From positions 1 to 64,000 of the forward strand of contig JAZTZN010000013.1 in the NCBI GenBank assembly GCA_045637445.1: a stretch of 64,000 nucleotides of DNA. Reading direction: 5' to 3'. The stretch comes from Lepagella sp045637445. Its GTDB lineage: Bacteria > Bacteroidota > Bacteroidia > Bacteroidales > Muribaculaceae. The position numbers were made by a program, and so were the translations under genes. The notes under the pieces are model-generated. The model ran no database searches. It saw only the letters and a program-made list of their open reading frames with translations, and was not told the DNA's origin. This document shows, piece by piece, positions 1 through 9,400 of the stretch (the first letter of the stretch is position 1; every line of letters begins with the position of its first letter).

Positions 1-52
1 CTTGCTCGGTATAGACACTGACGGTGGCAGATTCGGGTTTCCCATTGAGCAT
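1..52 (-). pseudogene. 3' part of a degenerate copy of the small secreted-protein gene found at 27932-28306
   Basis: Read on the minus strand, the first 17 codons after an ATG at 50-52 give a peptide (LNGKPESATVSVYTEQ) that matches the middle of the 124-residue secreted protein at 27932-28306 (YANPEQATVRVYTEQG). In the same frame a TAA lies five codons upstream of that ATG, so the signal peptide and first ~55 residues of the paralogue are missing. The gene runs off the window start, so its 3' end is unseen. It sits downstream of the TPR regulator at 248-2008, in the same order as the intact pair at 28-30 kb, which supports common origin. It could be a decayed copy or a shorter, diverged gene. 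Confidence 0.4.
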
Positions 53-160
53 AAAAAAAGTAATTTAAGAATGTTATTTTATGAATTTGTTTGCCACAAA
101 TTTAAAACATATATTTTAGAAAAACAAGTCATCAGTGGAATTATTTTTCTAATCAGTGGC

Positions 161-198
161 TTGTAACTCATTGATAATCAATAGGGGTAAAAACAAAA
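161..198. repeat. shared intergenic element, copy 1
   Basis: This 38-bp stretch matches 28391-28428 at about 30 positions, around a near-palindromic core TTGATAATCAA (TCTGATTATCA in the other copy). Both copies lie 50-90 bp beyond the stop codon of a TPR regulator and upstream of the small secreted gene or its remnant. Three copies of ATCAGTGG (131-138, 152-159, 226-233) flank this copy. An operator or processing site for the small gene is possible; function is inferred only from position and duplication. Confidence 0.45.
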
Positions 199-247
199 TT
201 TCTAATCACCCCGCTTTTAACGATAATCAGTGGATTTTTAAGCTGTT

Positions 248-2008
248 TTAGCCTTGTTTTTGGGTAGATTCGATCAGTTGTTGTAGATAAGCTGATATAG
301 ACACATCTATACCAAGACGCTTTTTAAGTCTGCTCCTTTTATTGTTCAATGAAGCTCTATCTGTATATCCCATACAGATGACAATCATCGAAGTGTTATA
401 GCCGGCAAGCATCAGAGCCAAGAGATCGATGTCATCTTCTTTTAGACTTGGGTGGAGCGAACGCAAGTGCTCAAGTATATTGTTGTGATGCGCATTGACA
501 TAGGCATGCACTTCACCGATAAAGTTGTGCGATAGTTCTTTGTCCTCTGAAAGCGAGCTAACCATTGTCTTGATTATATTCAAATTTTGACCATCTTTAG
601 ATATGTAAGTAGTCAGTTCACGAATTTTACCAAAGACCTCTAAATATCTACGATAGACCTCGTTGAATCGGGTACGACTGACATCTGCATCAGTGGTTGC
701 GTTACATTCTTTCGGCATAAAGCCGGCAGAGTGTTTTTGCTGCAACATTGTGATGCTTTGTTGCAACTCCGCAACAAGCAATTCTTGCTGCAACAAATCA
801 TGCTTAAAACGAGATCGGCGATAAAAAATAATACCAACCATAATTATCACTATGATGAGCATTACCAACACCCAATTTTGCAGTTGCCGATTTTTCAGTT
901 CAATTTTAGTATAGTCATATTTCTCTCTGATTTTGTGCATCTGCATAAGCTTACTATCTGAAGTGACTTTAGCCGATAGTTTTGATGCACTATCAAGATA
1001 ATGATAGGCGGCAAGGTTGTCGCCACGACTAAGCGATAGCACTTCGTTGAGGGAATACATCTTGTAGCGATCTCTTGGAGAATCGATATCTAACGTCATC
1101 TGCGATTTATAGTATTCTGCTGAATCGAGAATACCAAGACGAGCGTATGCTTTGCTAAGGTCAAACAGCACTTCGTTCTTGACGACATGATTGGGTCCTT
1201 GCCTCAAGATGTAGAGACAACGTTGCTTGCACTCCTCATATCTGCCTTGCATGTAATAGGCTCGCTCGATGTGAGCCAAATTGCGAAAAACAATCGCAGA
1301 GTCACCTATCTGTCGGCTAAGGTGTAGCGAAGCATTCATGTACTTATAGGCACTATCCATATCGACACCTCTATAATATGCGCCTATCATACATAAACAA
1401 TTTGCCGATCTTCGCTTATTATCGGCAAGCATATAATAATGATTTGCACGCTTAAATATGTCAAGAGATTCTTTCTTGGGAGAGAATGACTTAGCATAAA
1501 GAGTCGCTAAATTGAATTGCACATCCGCCACAAGGTTGAAATTCGCGCGATTGGTGGTATCAATCAGTTCTGATGCGAGTTTATGCGTACTTATTACGTC
1601 AGCATCTTCATCATCCACAGATTGCTGAATGGCTTTCTGCATCAGTGCGCGAGCGTAGAGATAGCGATTACGCTCTGAGAACCATCGTCGCAGGCGATAG
1701 TAATCGACGGCGATATCTGCCAAAGAGTCTGCCACTGCCACTTGGTCGCCATAGAGATTGACTTCGTTGGCAAGCAAGGCGTAAAGAGCTGCATTGGCGC
1801 GACTGCCGAGCGAGTCGGCATCGAGGCTGCGAATGATGCTGTCGGTAGCAGCCGGGGCATCGTAGCGCAACGAGTCAGCCACAGCCAACGCCGAGCCGAC
1901 AGCCGCCTCGTCGCCTGCATAACGACGACAACCGACCATCATCACAAGCAACATTGCGATGACTAACGACATCTTGCCTACACGATTTCTCCTGACAATG
2001 CGTTTCAT
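248..2008 (-). CDS. TPR-repeat membrane-anchored regulator with C-terminal helix-turn-helix-like domain (copy 1)
   Basis: From the chosen start the protein has 586 residues: a lipoprotein-type signal ending near Cys27 (VMMVGC), a long helical region with TPR-like repeats (about residues 60-350), one membrane segment (about 379-396), a coiled-coil stretch, and a C-terminal domain (about 518-580) resembling a helix-turn-helix. Bacteroidales carry many such TPR-membrane-HTH proteins; ligand and targets are unknown. A longer frame reaches 2074, but that start lies upstream of the promoter at 2013-2043, so ATG 2008 is preferred. The mature N-terminus (about 95 residues) is almost identical to that of the regulator at 28484-30289, while the rest is very different. 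The promoter -7 box ends only 4 nt before this ATG, suggesting a leaderless message or an internal start at Met13. Confidence 0.75.
   Translation of the reverse strand: MKRIVRRNRVGKMSLVIAMLLVMMVGCRRYAGDEAAVGSALAVADSLRYDAPAATDSIIRSLDADSLGSRANAALYALLANEVNLYGDQVAVADSLADIAVDYYRLRRWFSERNRYLYARALMQKAIQQSVDDEDADVISTHKLASELIDTTNRANFNLVADVQFNLATLYAKSFSPKKESLDIFKRANHYYMLADNKRRSANCLCMIGAYYRGVDMDSAYKYMNASLHLSRQIGDSAIVFRNLAHIERAYYMQGRYEECKQRCLYILRQGPNHVVKNEVLFDLSKAYARLGILDSAEYYKSQMTLDIDSPRDRYKMYSLNEVLSLSRGDNLAAYHYLDSASKLSAKVTSDSKLMQMHKIREKYDYTKIELKNRQLQNWVLVMLIIVIIMVGIIFYRRSRFKHDLLQQELLVAELQQSITMLQQKHSAGFMPKECNATTDADVSRTRFNEVYRRYLEVFGKIRELTTYISKDGQNLNIIKTMVSSLSEDKELSHNFIGEVHAYVNAHHNNILEHLRSLHPSLKEDDIDLLALMLAGYNTSMIVICMGYTDRASLNNKRSRLKKRLGIDVSISAYLQQLIESTQKQG
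1644..1930 (-). repeat. near-identical N-terminal module shared with 29924-30208
   Basis: About 285 bp are nearly identical to 29924-30208 and encode the same ~95 residues, from the lipobox Cys-Arg-Arg-Tyr to Leu-Tyr-Ala-Arg-Ala, with only a handful of replacements. Identity stops sharply on both sides: signal peptides and everything after this module are unalike. The segment is visibly richer in G+C than its surroundings. Gene conversion or module swapping between the two loci is the simplest explanation. Confidence 0.85.
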
Positions 2009-2012
2009 ACCA

Positions 2013-2043
2013 CAAAGATAGCAAATTCGGAGCGTATAACAAA
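2013..2043 (-). promoter_or_regulatory. Bacteroides-type promoter for the TPR regulator
   Basis: On the minus strand TTTG (2040-2043) and TATCTTTG (2013-2020) are separated by 19 bp, matching the Bacteroidota housekeeping pattern TTTG-N19-20-TAnnTTTG. The -7 box ends 4 nt before the ATG at 2006-2008, so transcription would begin at or next to the start codon. Confidence 0.7.
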
Positions 2044-2075
2044 GGTGGCACACACATTTTTTTGTGCATGCCACC
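2044..2075 (-). terminator. terminator hairpin after rpoC
   Basis: On the minus strand GGTGGCA and TGCCACC pair, followed after a 2-nt mismatch by CACA/TGTG, with an A-rich loop and a short T-rich tail that overlaps the -33 box of the next gene. It closes the rpoBC transcript. Confidence 0.55.
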
Positions 2076-2112
2076 CATAATTTGCAAATATTATAATTAT
2101 GACTTTTTCGTA

Positions 2113-5100
2113 TTACTTTTCGTTTTCTTCAACGACTGCATATTCTTCTTTTTTCAAAGCTTCATATTCATCTTTGTTGGCAACGATAAGTTTACCATAT
2201 TCACGCAGACCTGTACCGGCAGGAATCAAGTGACCGCAAATCACATTTTCCTTCATACCTTCAAGCGTATCTGTCTTGCCATTGATAGCTGCTTCGTTGA
2301 GCACCTTAGTTGTTTCCTGGAAGGAAGCAGCTGAGATGAAGCTCTTAGTTTGAAGAGCGGCACGAGTGATACCTTGAAGTATCTGTTCGCTTGTAGCCGG
2401 AACAGCATCACGCACTGTGATAGTTCTCAAGTCTTTGCGCTTAAGAGCAGAGTTTTCATCGCGAAGCTTGCGCACAGTGATAATCTGACCTGGGAATACA
2501 TTTGTGCTGTCGCCTGCATCGACGATCACCTTCTTGCCCCAAATACGATCATTTTCTTCCATGAAGTCGAGCTTATCGACAACTTGTTGTTCAAGGAATC
2601 GAGTATCACCCGGATCAAGGATGTTGACCTTACGCATCATTTGACGCACGATGACTTCGAAGTGTTTATCATTAATCTTAACACCCTGCATACGGTAAAC
2701 GTCTTGAACTTCGTTAACGATATATTCTTGAACAGCAGTAGGGCCCTTGATGTTAAGGATGTCGCTTGGAGTCACAGCTCCATCAGAAAGCGGAGTACCG
2801 GCACGAACGTAGTCGTTTTCTTGCACAAGGATTTGCTTTGACAATGGCACAAGATATTTCTTGACTTCACCGAGCTTGGATGTTACGCTGATTTCGCGAT
2901 TACCACGCTTGATTTTGCCAAATTCCACTTCACCATCTATTTCGCTGACAACAGCAGGGTTAGACGGGTTACGAGCTTCAAACAACTCTGTAACACGAGG
3001 AAGACCACCGGTGATGTCACCTGCGCTACCTGCAGCACGTGGAATCTTCACAAACACTTGACCCGGCTTCAATTCTTCGCCGTCTTCGATTAGCAAGTGA
3101 GCGCCTACCGGCAATGAATATGTACGCATGATGTTGCCATCATTATCGACGATGTGAGCTTCAGGCACTTTTGTACGGTCTTTCGATTCTGTTATGATCT
3201 TTTCGCGGAGACCTGTCGCTTCGTCGGATTCGACGCGATAAGTCACACCTTCAACGACATTTTCGAACTTAACCTTACCCTTTTCTTCACTGACGATTAC
3301 GGCGTTGAATGGGTCCCATTCGCAAATCATATCGCCCTTATGCACTTCTGCACCACTTTCGAAGAAGAGTTTCGAACCGTAAGGGATATTGGCAGTCGTA
3401 AGCACCATTCCCGACTTAGGCTCAACGATACGCATTTCAGCCATACGACCGACAACGATATTTCCGCCGTCAGCATCTTTGACTGTACGAAGCTCATCGA
3501 TTTCAAGACGTCCGTCATAGCGTGAAGTCACGTCCTTGACAGCAGCCACGTTACCTGCAACACCACCGACGTGGAACGTACGAAGTGTCAACTGCGTACC
3601 CGGCTCACCGATTGATTGTGCTGCGATTACGCCGACAGATTCACCCTTTTGAACCATACGGTGGTTGGCAAGGTTGCGGCCATAACATTTAGCACATACG
3701 CCTTTCTTCGATTCACATGTCAATACCGAACGAATTTCTACCGACTCGATCGGAGATTTTTCTATTCTTTCAGCTGCTACTTCGTTGATTTCCTCTCCGG
3801 CTGCGACGATCAATTCGTTAGTGTATGGATCCACAATATCATGAACAGATACACGACCTAAGATACGTTCGCTCAACGAAGCGACAACTTCTTCATTATT
3901 CTTAATTTCTGTGCAGACAAGACCACGAAGCGTTCCACAGTCTTCTTCTGTGATAATCACGTCGTGAGCAACATCGACAAGACGACGTGTCAAATAACCC
4001 GCATCGGCAGTCTTCAACGCTGTATCGGCAAGACCCTTACGCGCACCGTGGGTAGAGATAAAGTACTCAAGCACCGACAGACCTTCCTTAAAGTTAGCCA
4101 AGATAGGGTTTTCGATAATCTGACCACCTTCAGAACCACTCTTTTGCGGTTTAGCCATAAGACCACGCATACCTGAAAGCTGACGAATCTGGTCCTTAGA
4201 ACCACGGGCACCTGAATCAAGCATCATATAGACAGAGTTGAAGCCCTTTTGGTCTTCCTTCATCTGCTTCATCAAGGTGTCGGCAAGTTTAGAGTTAACG
4301 TGTGTCCAAATATCAATAACCTGGTTGTAACGTTCGTTTGCTGTGATGAAACCCATTTGATAGTTGTTCATCACTTCTTCCACTTGCGCATAACCGTCGG
4401 CTACATATTCTTCTTTTTCCTTTGGAATGATTACGTCGCCAAGGTTGAATGAAAGACCACCTCTAAACGCCATCTTGTAACCCAAGTTCTTGATATCATC
4501 AAGGAATTGAGCCGAACGTGTCACACCACAAGTCTTAATCACCTTACTAATGATGTTGCGAAGTGATTTCTTAGAGATGATTTCGTTAACATAACCGATT
4601 TCTTTAGGCACGAATTGATTGAACAATACACGACCAACAGAAGTCTGCTCTTTAAGCACCTTGATAGGATTACCTTCTGCATCGACATCGTCAACATATA
4701 TAGTCACAGGAGCATGGAGAGTCACACGTCCTTCGTTGTAAGCGATTTCAGCTTCTTCCGGACCGTAGAAAATTGTACCCTCGCCCTTGTCGCCACTACG
4801 TAGTTTTGTGATATAGTAAAGACCGAGAACCATGTCTTGAGAAGGCACAGTAATAGGCGCACCATTCGCAGGGTTCAAGATGTTGTGAGCACCGAGCATA
4901 AGCATTTGCGCTTCCAAGATTGCTTCGTTGCCAAGTGGCAAGTGAACAGCCATCTGGTCACCGTCGAAGTCGGCATTGAACGCTGTACATGCCAATGGGT
5001 GCAACTGAATAGCCTTACCTTCAATCATCTTTGGCTGGAACGCCTGGATACCAAGACGGTGAAGTGTCGGAGCACGGTTAAGCAACACCGGATGACCCTT

Positions 5101-6378
5101 CATTACGTGTTCAAGGATATCCCATACCACAGGCTCTTTGCGATCGACAATTTTTTTCGCGCTCTTCACTGTCTTTACGATGCCACGCTCGATAAGTTTT
5201 CTGATGATAAATGGCTTATACAATTCGGCAGCCATCAATTTCGGAATACCACATTCGTGCATCTTCAATTCAGGACCAACGACAATTACCGAACGAGCTG
5301 AATAATCGACACGCTTACCGAGAAGGTTCTGACGGAAACGTCCTTGCTTACCTTTCAAACTGTCAGAAAGTGATTTCAATGGACGGTTAACATCTGATTT
5401 CACAGCGCTTGATTTGCGAGAGTTGTCGAGCAATGAGTCAACAGCTTCTTGCAACAAACGCTTTTCGTTACGCAAAATCACCTCAGGAGCCTGAATTTCG
5501 ATCAAACGTTTAAGACGATTGTTACGTATGATTACTCTGCGATATAAATCATTCAAGTCTGATGTCGCAAAACGGCCACCATCAAGCGGAACGAGCGGAC
5601 GCAATTCCGGCGGAATTACCGGCACAGCCTTAAGCACCATCCACTCTGGACGGTTGGTATTGCGTGAAGCACGGAATGATTCGACTACTTGGAGTCGCTT
5701 CAATGCCTCTGTCTTACGTTGTTGTGAGCCATCGGTATTTGCACGGTGGCGCAATTCGTATGATAGAGCATCAAGGTCGATATCCAAAAGCAAATCATAG
5801 ATTGCTTCAGCACCCATTTTTGCAACAAACTTGTTAGGATCTGAATCTTCCAAATAGCGATTGCTTTCCGGAAGTTCATCCATTATCTTCAAATATTCTT
5901 CTTCTGCTAAAAGATCAAACTTTTGAACATCTTCGCGATTACCCGGATTGATGACAACGTATCTTTCGTAATAGATTACTGCATCAAGTTTCTTTGAAGG
6001 AAGACCGAGAAGATAACCGATCTTGTTAGGCAAAGAACGGAAATACCAGATATGAGCTACCGGTACAACCAATTCGATATGCCCCATACGTTCACGACGC
6101 ACTTTCTTTTCAGTGACTTCTACACCGCAACGATCGCAGACAATACCTTTATAGCGTATTCTCTTGTACTTACCGCAGTGGCACTCATAATCCTTGACAG
6201 GACCAAATATCTTTTCACAGAACAAGCCATCACGTTCAGGCTTATATGTGCGATAGTTGATTGTCTCAGGCTTCAATACTTCACCACTTGACTTCTCTTT
6301 AATCTCCTCCGGCGATGCCAAGCTGATTGTGATTTTCGAGAAGTTGCTCTTTATTTTATTATCTCTTCTGAAAGCCAT
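2113..6378 (-). CDS. rpoC: DNA-directed RNA polymerase subunit beta'
   Basis: The 1421-residue protein is the beta' subunit of RNA polymerase, forming the catalytic clamp side of the enzyme. Visible hallmarks are the N-terminal zinc ribbon (CHCGKYKRIRYKGIVCDRC), the catalytic magnesium-binding NADFDGDQM motif, and the second zinc site with CESKKGVCAKCYGR. Length fits Bacteroidota beta'. It follows rpoB by 24 bp on the same strand, the usual operon arrangement, and ends at a hairpin terminator. No unusual residue was noticed at the catalytic site. Confidence 0.98.
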   Translation of the reverse strand: MAFRRDNKIKSNFSKITISLASPEEIKEKSSGEVLKPETINYRTYKPERDGLFCEKIFGPVKDYECHCGKYKRIRYKGIVCDRCGVEVTEKKVRRERMGHIELVVPVAHIWYFRSLPNKIGYLLGLPSKKLDAVIYYERYVVINPGNREDVQKFDLLAEEEYLKIMDELPESNRYLEDSDPNKFVAKMGAEAIYDLLLDIDLDALSYELRHRANTDGSQQRKTEALKRLQVVESFRASRNTNRPEWMVLKAVPVIPPELRPLVPLDGGRFATSDLNDLYRRVIIRNNRLKRLIEIQAPEVILRNEKRLLQEAVDSLLDNSRKSSAVKSDVNRPLKSLSDSLKGKQGRFRQNLLGKRVDYSARSVIVVGPELKMHECGIPKLMAAELYKPFIIRKLIERGIVKTVKSAKKIVDRKEPVVWDILEHVMKGHPVLLNRAPTLHRLGIQAFQPKMIEGKAIQLHPLACTAFNADFDGDQMAVHLPLGNEAILEAQMLMLGAHNILNPANGAPITVPSQDMVLGLYYITKLRSGDKGEGTIFYGPEEAEIAYNEGRVTLHAPVTIYVDDVDAEGNPIKVLKEQTSVGRVLFNQFVPKEIGYVNEIISKKSLRNIISKVIKTCGVTRSAQFLDDIKNLGYKMAFRGGLSFNLGDVIIPKEKEEYVADGYAQVEEVMNNYQMGFITANERYNQVIDIWTHVNSKLADTLMKQMKEDQKGFNSVYMMLDSGARGSKDQIRQLSGMRGLMAKPQKSGSEGGQIIENPILANFKEGLSVLEYFISTHGARKGLADTALKTADAGYLTRRLVDVAHDVIITEEDCGTLRGLVCTEIKNNEEVVASLSERILGRVSVHDIVDPYTNELIVAAGEEINEVAAERIEKSPIESVEIRSVLTCESKKGVCAKCYGRNLANHRMVQKGESVGVIAAQSIGEPGTQLTLRTFHVGGVAGNVAAVKDVTSRYDGRLEIDELRTVKDADGGNIVVGRMAEMRIVEPKSGMVLTTANIPYGSKLFFESGAEVHKGDMICEWDPFNAVIVSEEKGKVKFENVVEGVTYRVESDEATGLREKIITESKDRTKVPEAHIVDNDGNIMRTYSLPVGAHLLIEDGEELKPGQVFVKIPRAAGSAGDITGGLPRVTELFEARNPSNPAVVSEIDGEVEFGKIKRGNREISVTSKLGEVKKYLVPLSKQILVQENDYVRAGTPLSDGAVTPSDILNIKGPTAVQEYIVNEVQDVYRMQGVKINDKHFEVIVRQMMRKVNILDPGDTRFLEQQVVDKLDFMEENDRIWGKKVIVDAGDSTNVFPGQIITVRKLRDENSALKRKDLRTITVRDAVPATSEQILQGITRAALQTKSFISAASFQETTKVLNEAAINGKTDTLEGMKENVICGHLIPAGTGLREYGKLIVANKDEYEALKKEEYAVVEENEK

Positions 6379-6402
6379 ATTAATGTTTCTTTACGTCGTT
6401 TT

Positions 6403-9400
6403 TTAATCCATTGTTATGCTAAGACCAAGTCCGCGAAGTTCATGCAACAATACATTCAAAGACTCAGGGATGCCCGGATTTGGCATAGAATCACCTTTGA
6501 CAATTGCTTCGTATGCCTTGCTTCTTCCGACTACATCATCACTCTTGATTGTCAAAATTTCTTGGAGAATGTGTGCTGCGCCGAATGCTTCAAGCGCCCA
6601 AACTTCCATTTCCCCGAAACGCTGACCACCAAATTGTGCTTTACCACCAAGAGGTTGCTGTGTAATCAATGAGTAAGGACCGATAGAACGTGCGTGCATC
6701 TTATCTTCAACCATGTGACCAAGCTTAAGCATGTAAATCACACCCACTGTTGCAGGTTGGTCGAAACGATCGCCTGTACCACCGTCGTAGAGATATGTCT
6801 TACCAAAGCGTGGGATACCGGCTTTATCTGTCCACTCATTCAAATCGTCTAATGTTGCTCCGTCGAAAATAGGAGTAGCAAACTTTTCGCCCAACTCTCT
6901 ACCTGCCCATCCGAGAACAGTTTCGAAAATCTGACCCAAGTTCATACGAGAAGGCACACCAAGAGGGTTAAGAACAATATCAACAGGAGTTCCATCTTCA
7001 AGGAATGGCATATCCTCCTGACGAACTACTCTTGACACAATACCCTTGTTACCGTGACGTCCCGCCATCTTATCACCGACACCGATCTTGCGCTTCTTGG
7101 CAATATATACTTTTGCCATTTGCATAATGCCTGATGGCAACTCATCACCAATAGAAATATCAAATTTCTTACGACGCAATTCGCTATCGATTTCTTTTGA
7201 CTTACGCAAATAGTTTGTAATTACGGCTGTCACCATGTTGTTGACACGCTCGTCTGCTGTCCATTTGCTTAAGTTTACTGTCTCATAATTGATTGTTCCG
7301 AAATTAAATCCGTCGAAACTTACTCCCTTAGAGATGATGTCAACGCCGATAAAGTCCTTGACTCCTTGAGAAACCTGACCTGCTGTAATTGTTTGCAACT
7401 TTTCAATCAAGACAGCCTTCAAAGCAGCTTGCTTTTCAGCATATTCTTCATCCAAAATTGGCAATTGAGCATTTGCTTTCGCTCCACGTTTCTTAATTGC
7501 ACGAGAGAATAGATTTGTACCGATTACTACACCCTTCAACGAAGGAGATGCCTTTAATGATGCATCCTTAACATCTCCGGCTTTATCGCCAAAGATAGCA
7601 CGCAACAATTTTTCTTCCGGTGTCGGATCGCTTTCGCCCTTCGGTGTAATCTTACCAATCATAATATCACCAGGAACGACGTATGCTCCAACGCGAATGA
7701 TACCTCTTTCGTCAAGGTCCTTAGTCGCTTCCTCGCTAACATTTGGAATATCAGATGTCAACTCTTCCATACCGCGTTTTGTCTCGCGAACTTCCAAAGT
7801 ATATTCATCTACATGGACAGATGTCAAAATATCTTCACGAACCATGCGTTCGTTAAGAACAATCGCATCCTCATAGTTATATCCCTTCCAAGGCATGAAC
7901 GCAACCTTAAGGTTTCGACCCAAAGCCAATTCGCCCTTTTCTGTTGAGTAACCTTCGGTGAGAATATCTCCCTTTTCTACTCTTTGTCCGACATTGCAGA
8001 TTGGACGAAGGTCGATAGTCGTACCTTGGTTTGTGCGACGGAATTTAGGAATATTATAGTTCTTCACTGAGCTTTCGAATGACACATAATCTTCGTCCTC
8101 AGTGCGATCGTATTTAATACGGATAGTCGTTGCATCGACATATTCGATTACACCGGCACCTTCAGCAGTGATTTGAGTGCGAGAATCCTTAATCAACTGA
8201 CCCTCAATACCTGTACCCACAATCGGAGCCTCAGAACGAATCAAAGGCACTGCCTGGCGCATCATGTTAGAACCCATCAATGCACGGTTAGCATCGTCAT
8301 GCTCCAAGAAAGGAATCAAAGACGCCGCAATAGAAGCAATCTGAATTGGAGCTACGTCCATCAATTCTACTTCACCAGGTAATACGATTGGGAAGTCGGC
8401 ATCAAGACGAGCCTTAACCTTCGGTCGAATAAATGTACCATCATCGTTCAATGGAGCATTACCTTGAGCGATAATCTTACCTTCTTCAACTTCTGCTGTC
8501 AAATAGATTACTTCATCATTATTTAGATTCACCTTACCGTTTTCCACCTGTCTGTATGGTGTTTCGATAAAGCCTAAGTTGTTGATTTTTGCATAAACGC
8601 AAAGAGATGAAATCAAACCGATGTTCGGACCTTCCGGTGTCTCAATCGGACAAAGACGACCATAGTGAGTGTAGTGAACGTCACGAACCTCGAAGCCGGC
8701 ACGCTCACGCGACAAACCACCGGGACCTAACGCCGACATACGACGCTTGTGTGTAATCTCAGCAAGTGGGTTTGTTTGGTCCATAAACTGAGACAACGCA
8801 TTAGTACCGAAATATGTATTGATTACAGATGAAATTGTCTTTGCATTAATCAAATCAATCGGTGTGAACACTTCATTGTCACGCACATTCATACGCTCAC
8901 GAATTGTACGAGACATTCTTGCCAATCCCACGCCGAATTGATTGTAGAGCTGCTCACCGACTGTACGCACGCGACGGTTGCTCAAGTGGTCAATATCATC
9001 GACATCTGATTTAGCATTGATAAGCTCTATCAAATACTTAATGATTGCGATAATATCTTCACGTGTCAACACGCGTACATCAATCGGAGTATCCAACTCC
9101 AACTTATTGTTGATTCTGTAGCGACCAACCTCTCCGAGGTCATATCTCTTTTCGCTAAAGAACAAGTTAATGATAACTTCACGCGCAGATGCATCATCCG
9201 GTGGCTCCGCGTTACGAAGTTGTCTATAGATATATTGAATAGCCTCTTTTTCACTATTACTTGAGTCCTTTTGGAGCGTATTGAAGATGATAGAATAGTC
9301 TGTAGAATTTACAGTCTCTTTCTGCAACAACACTGTTTGAGCTCCCGACTCAATTATCGCGTCGATGTGTTCTTCCAAAAGAACTGTTTCACGATCAACT

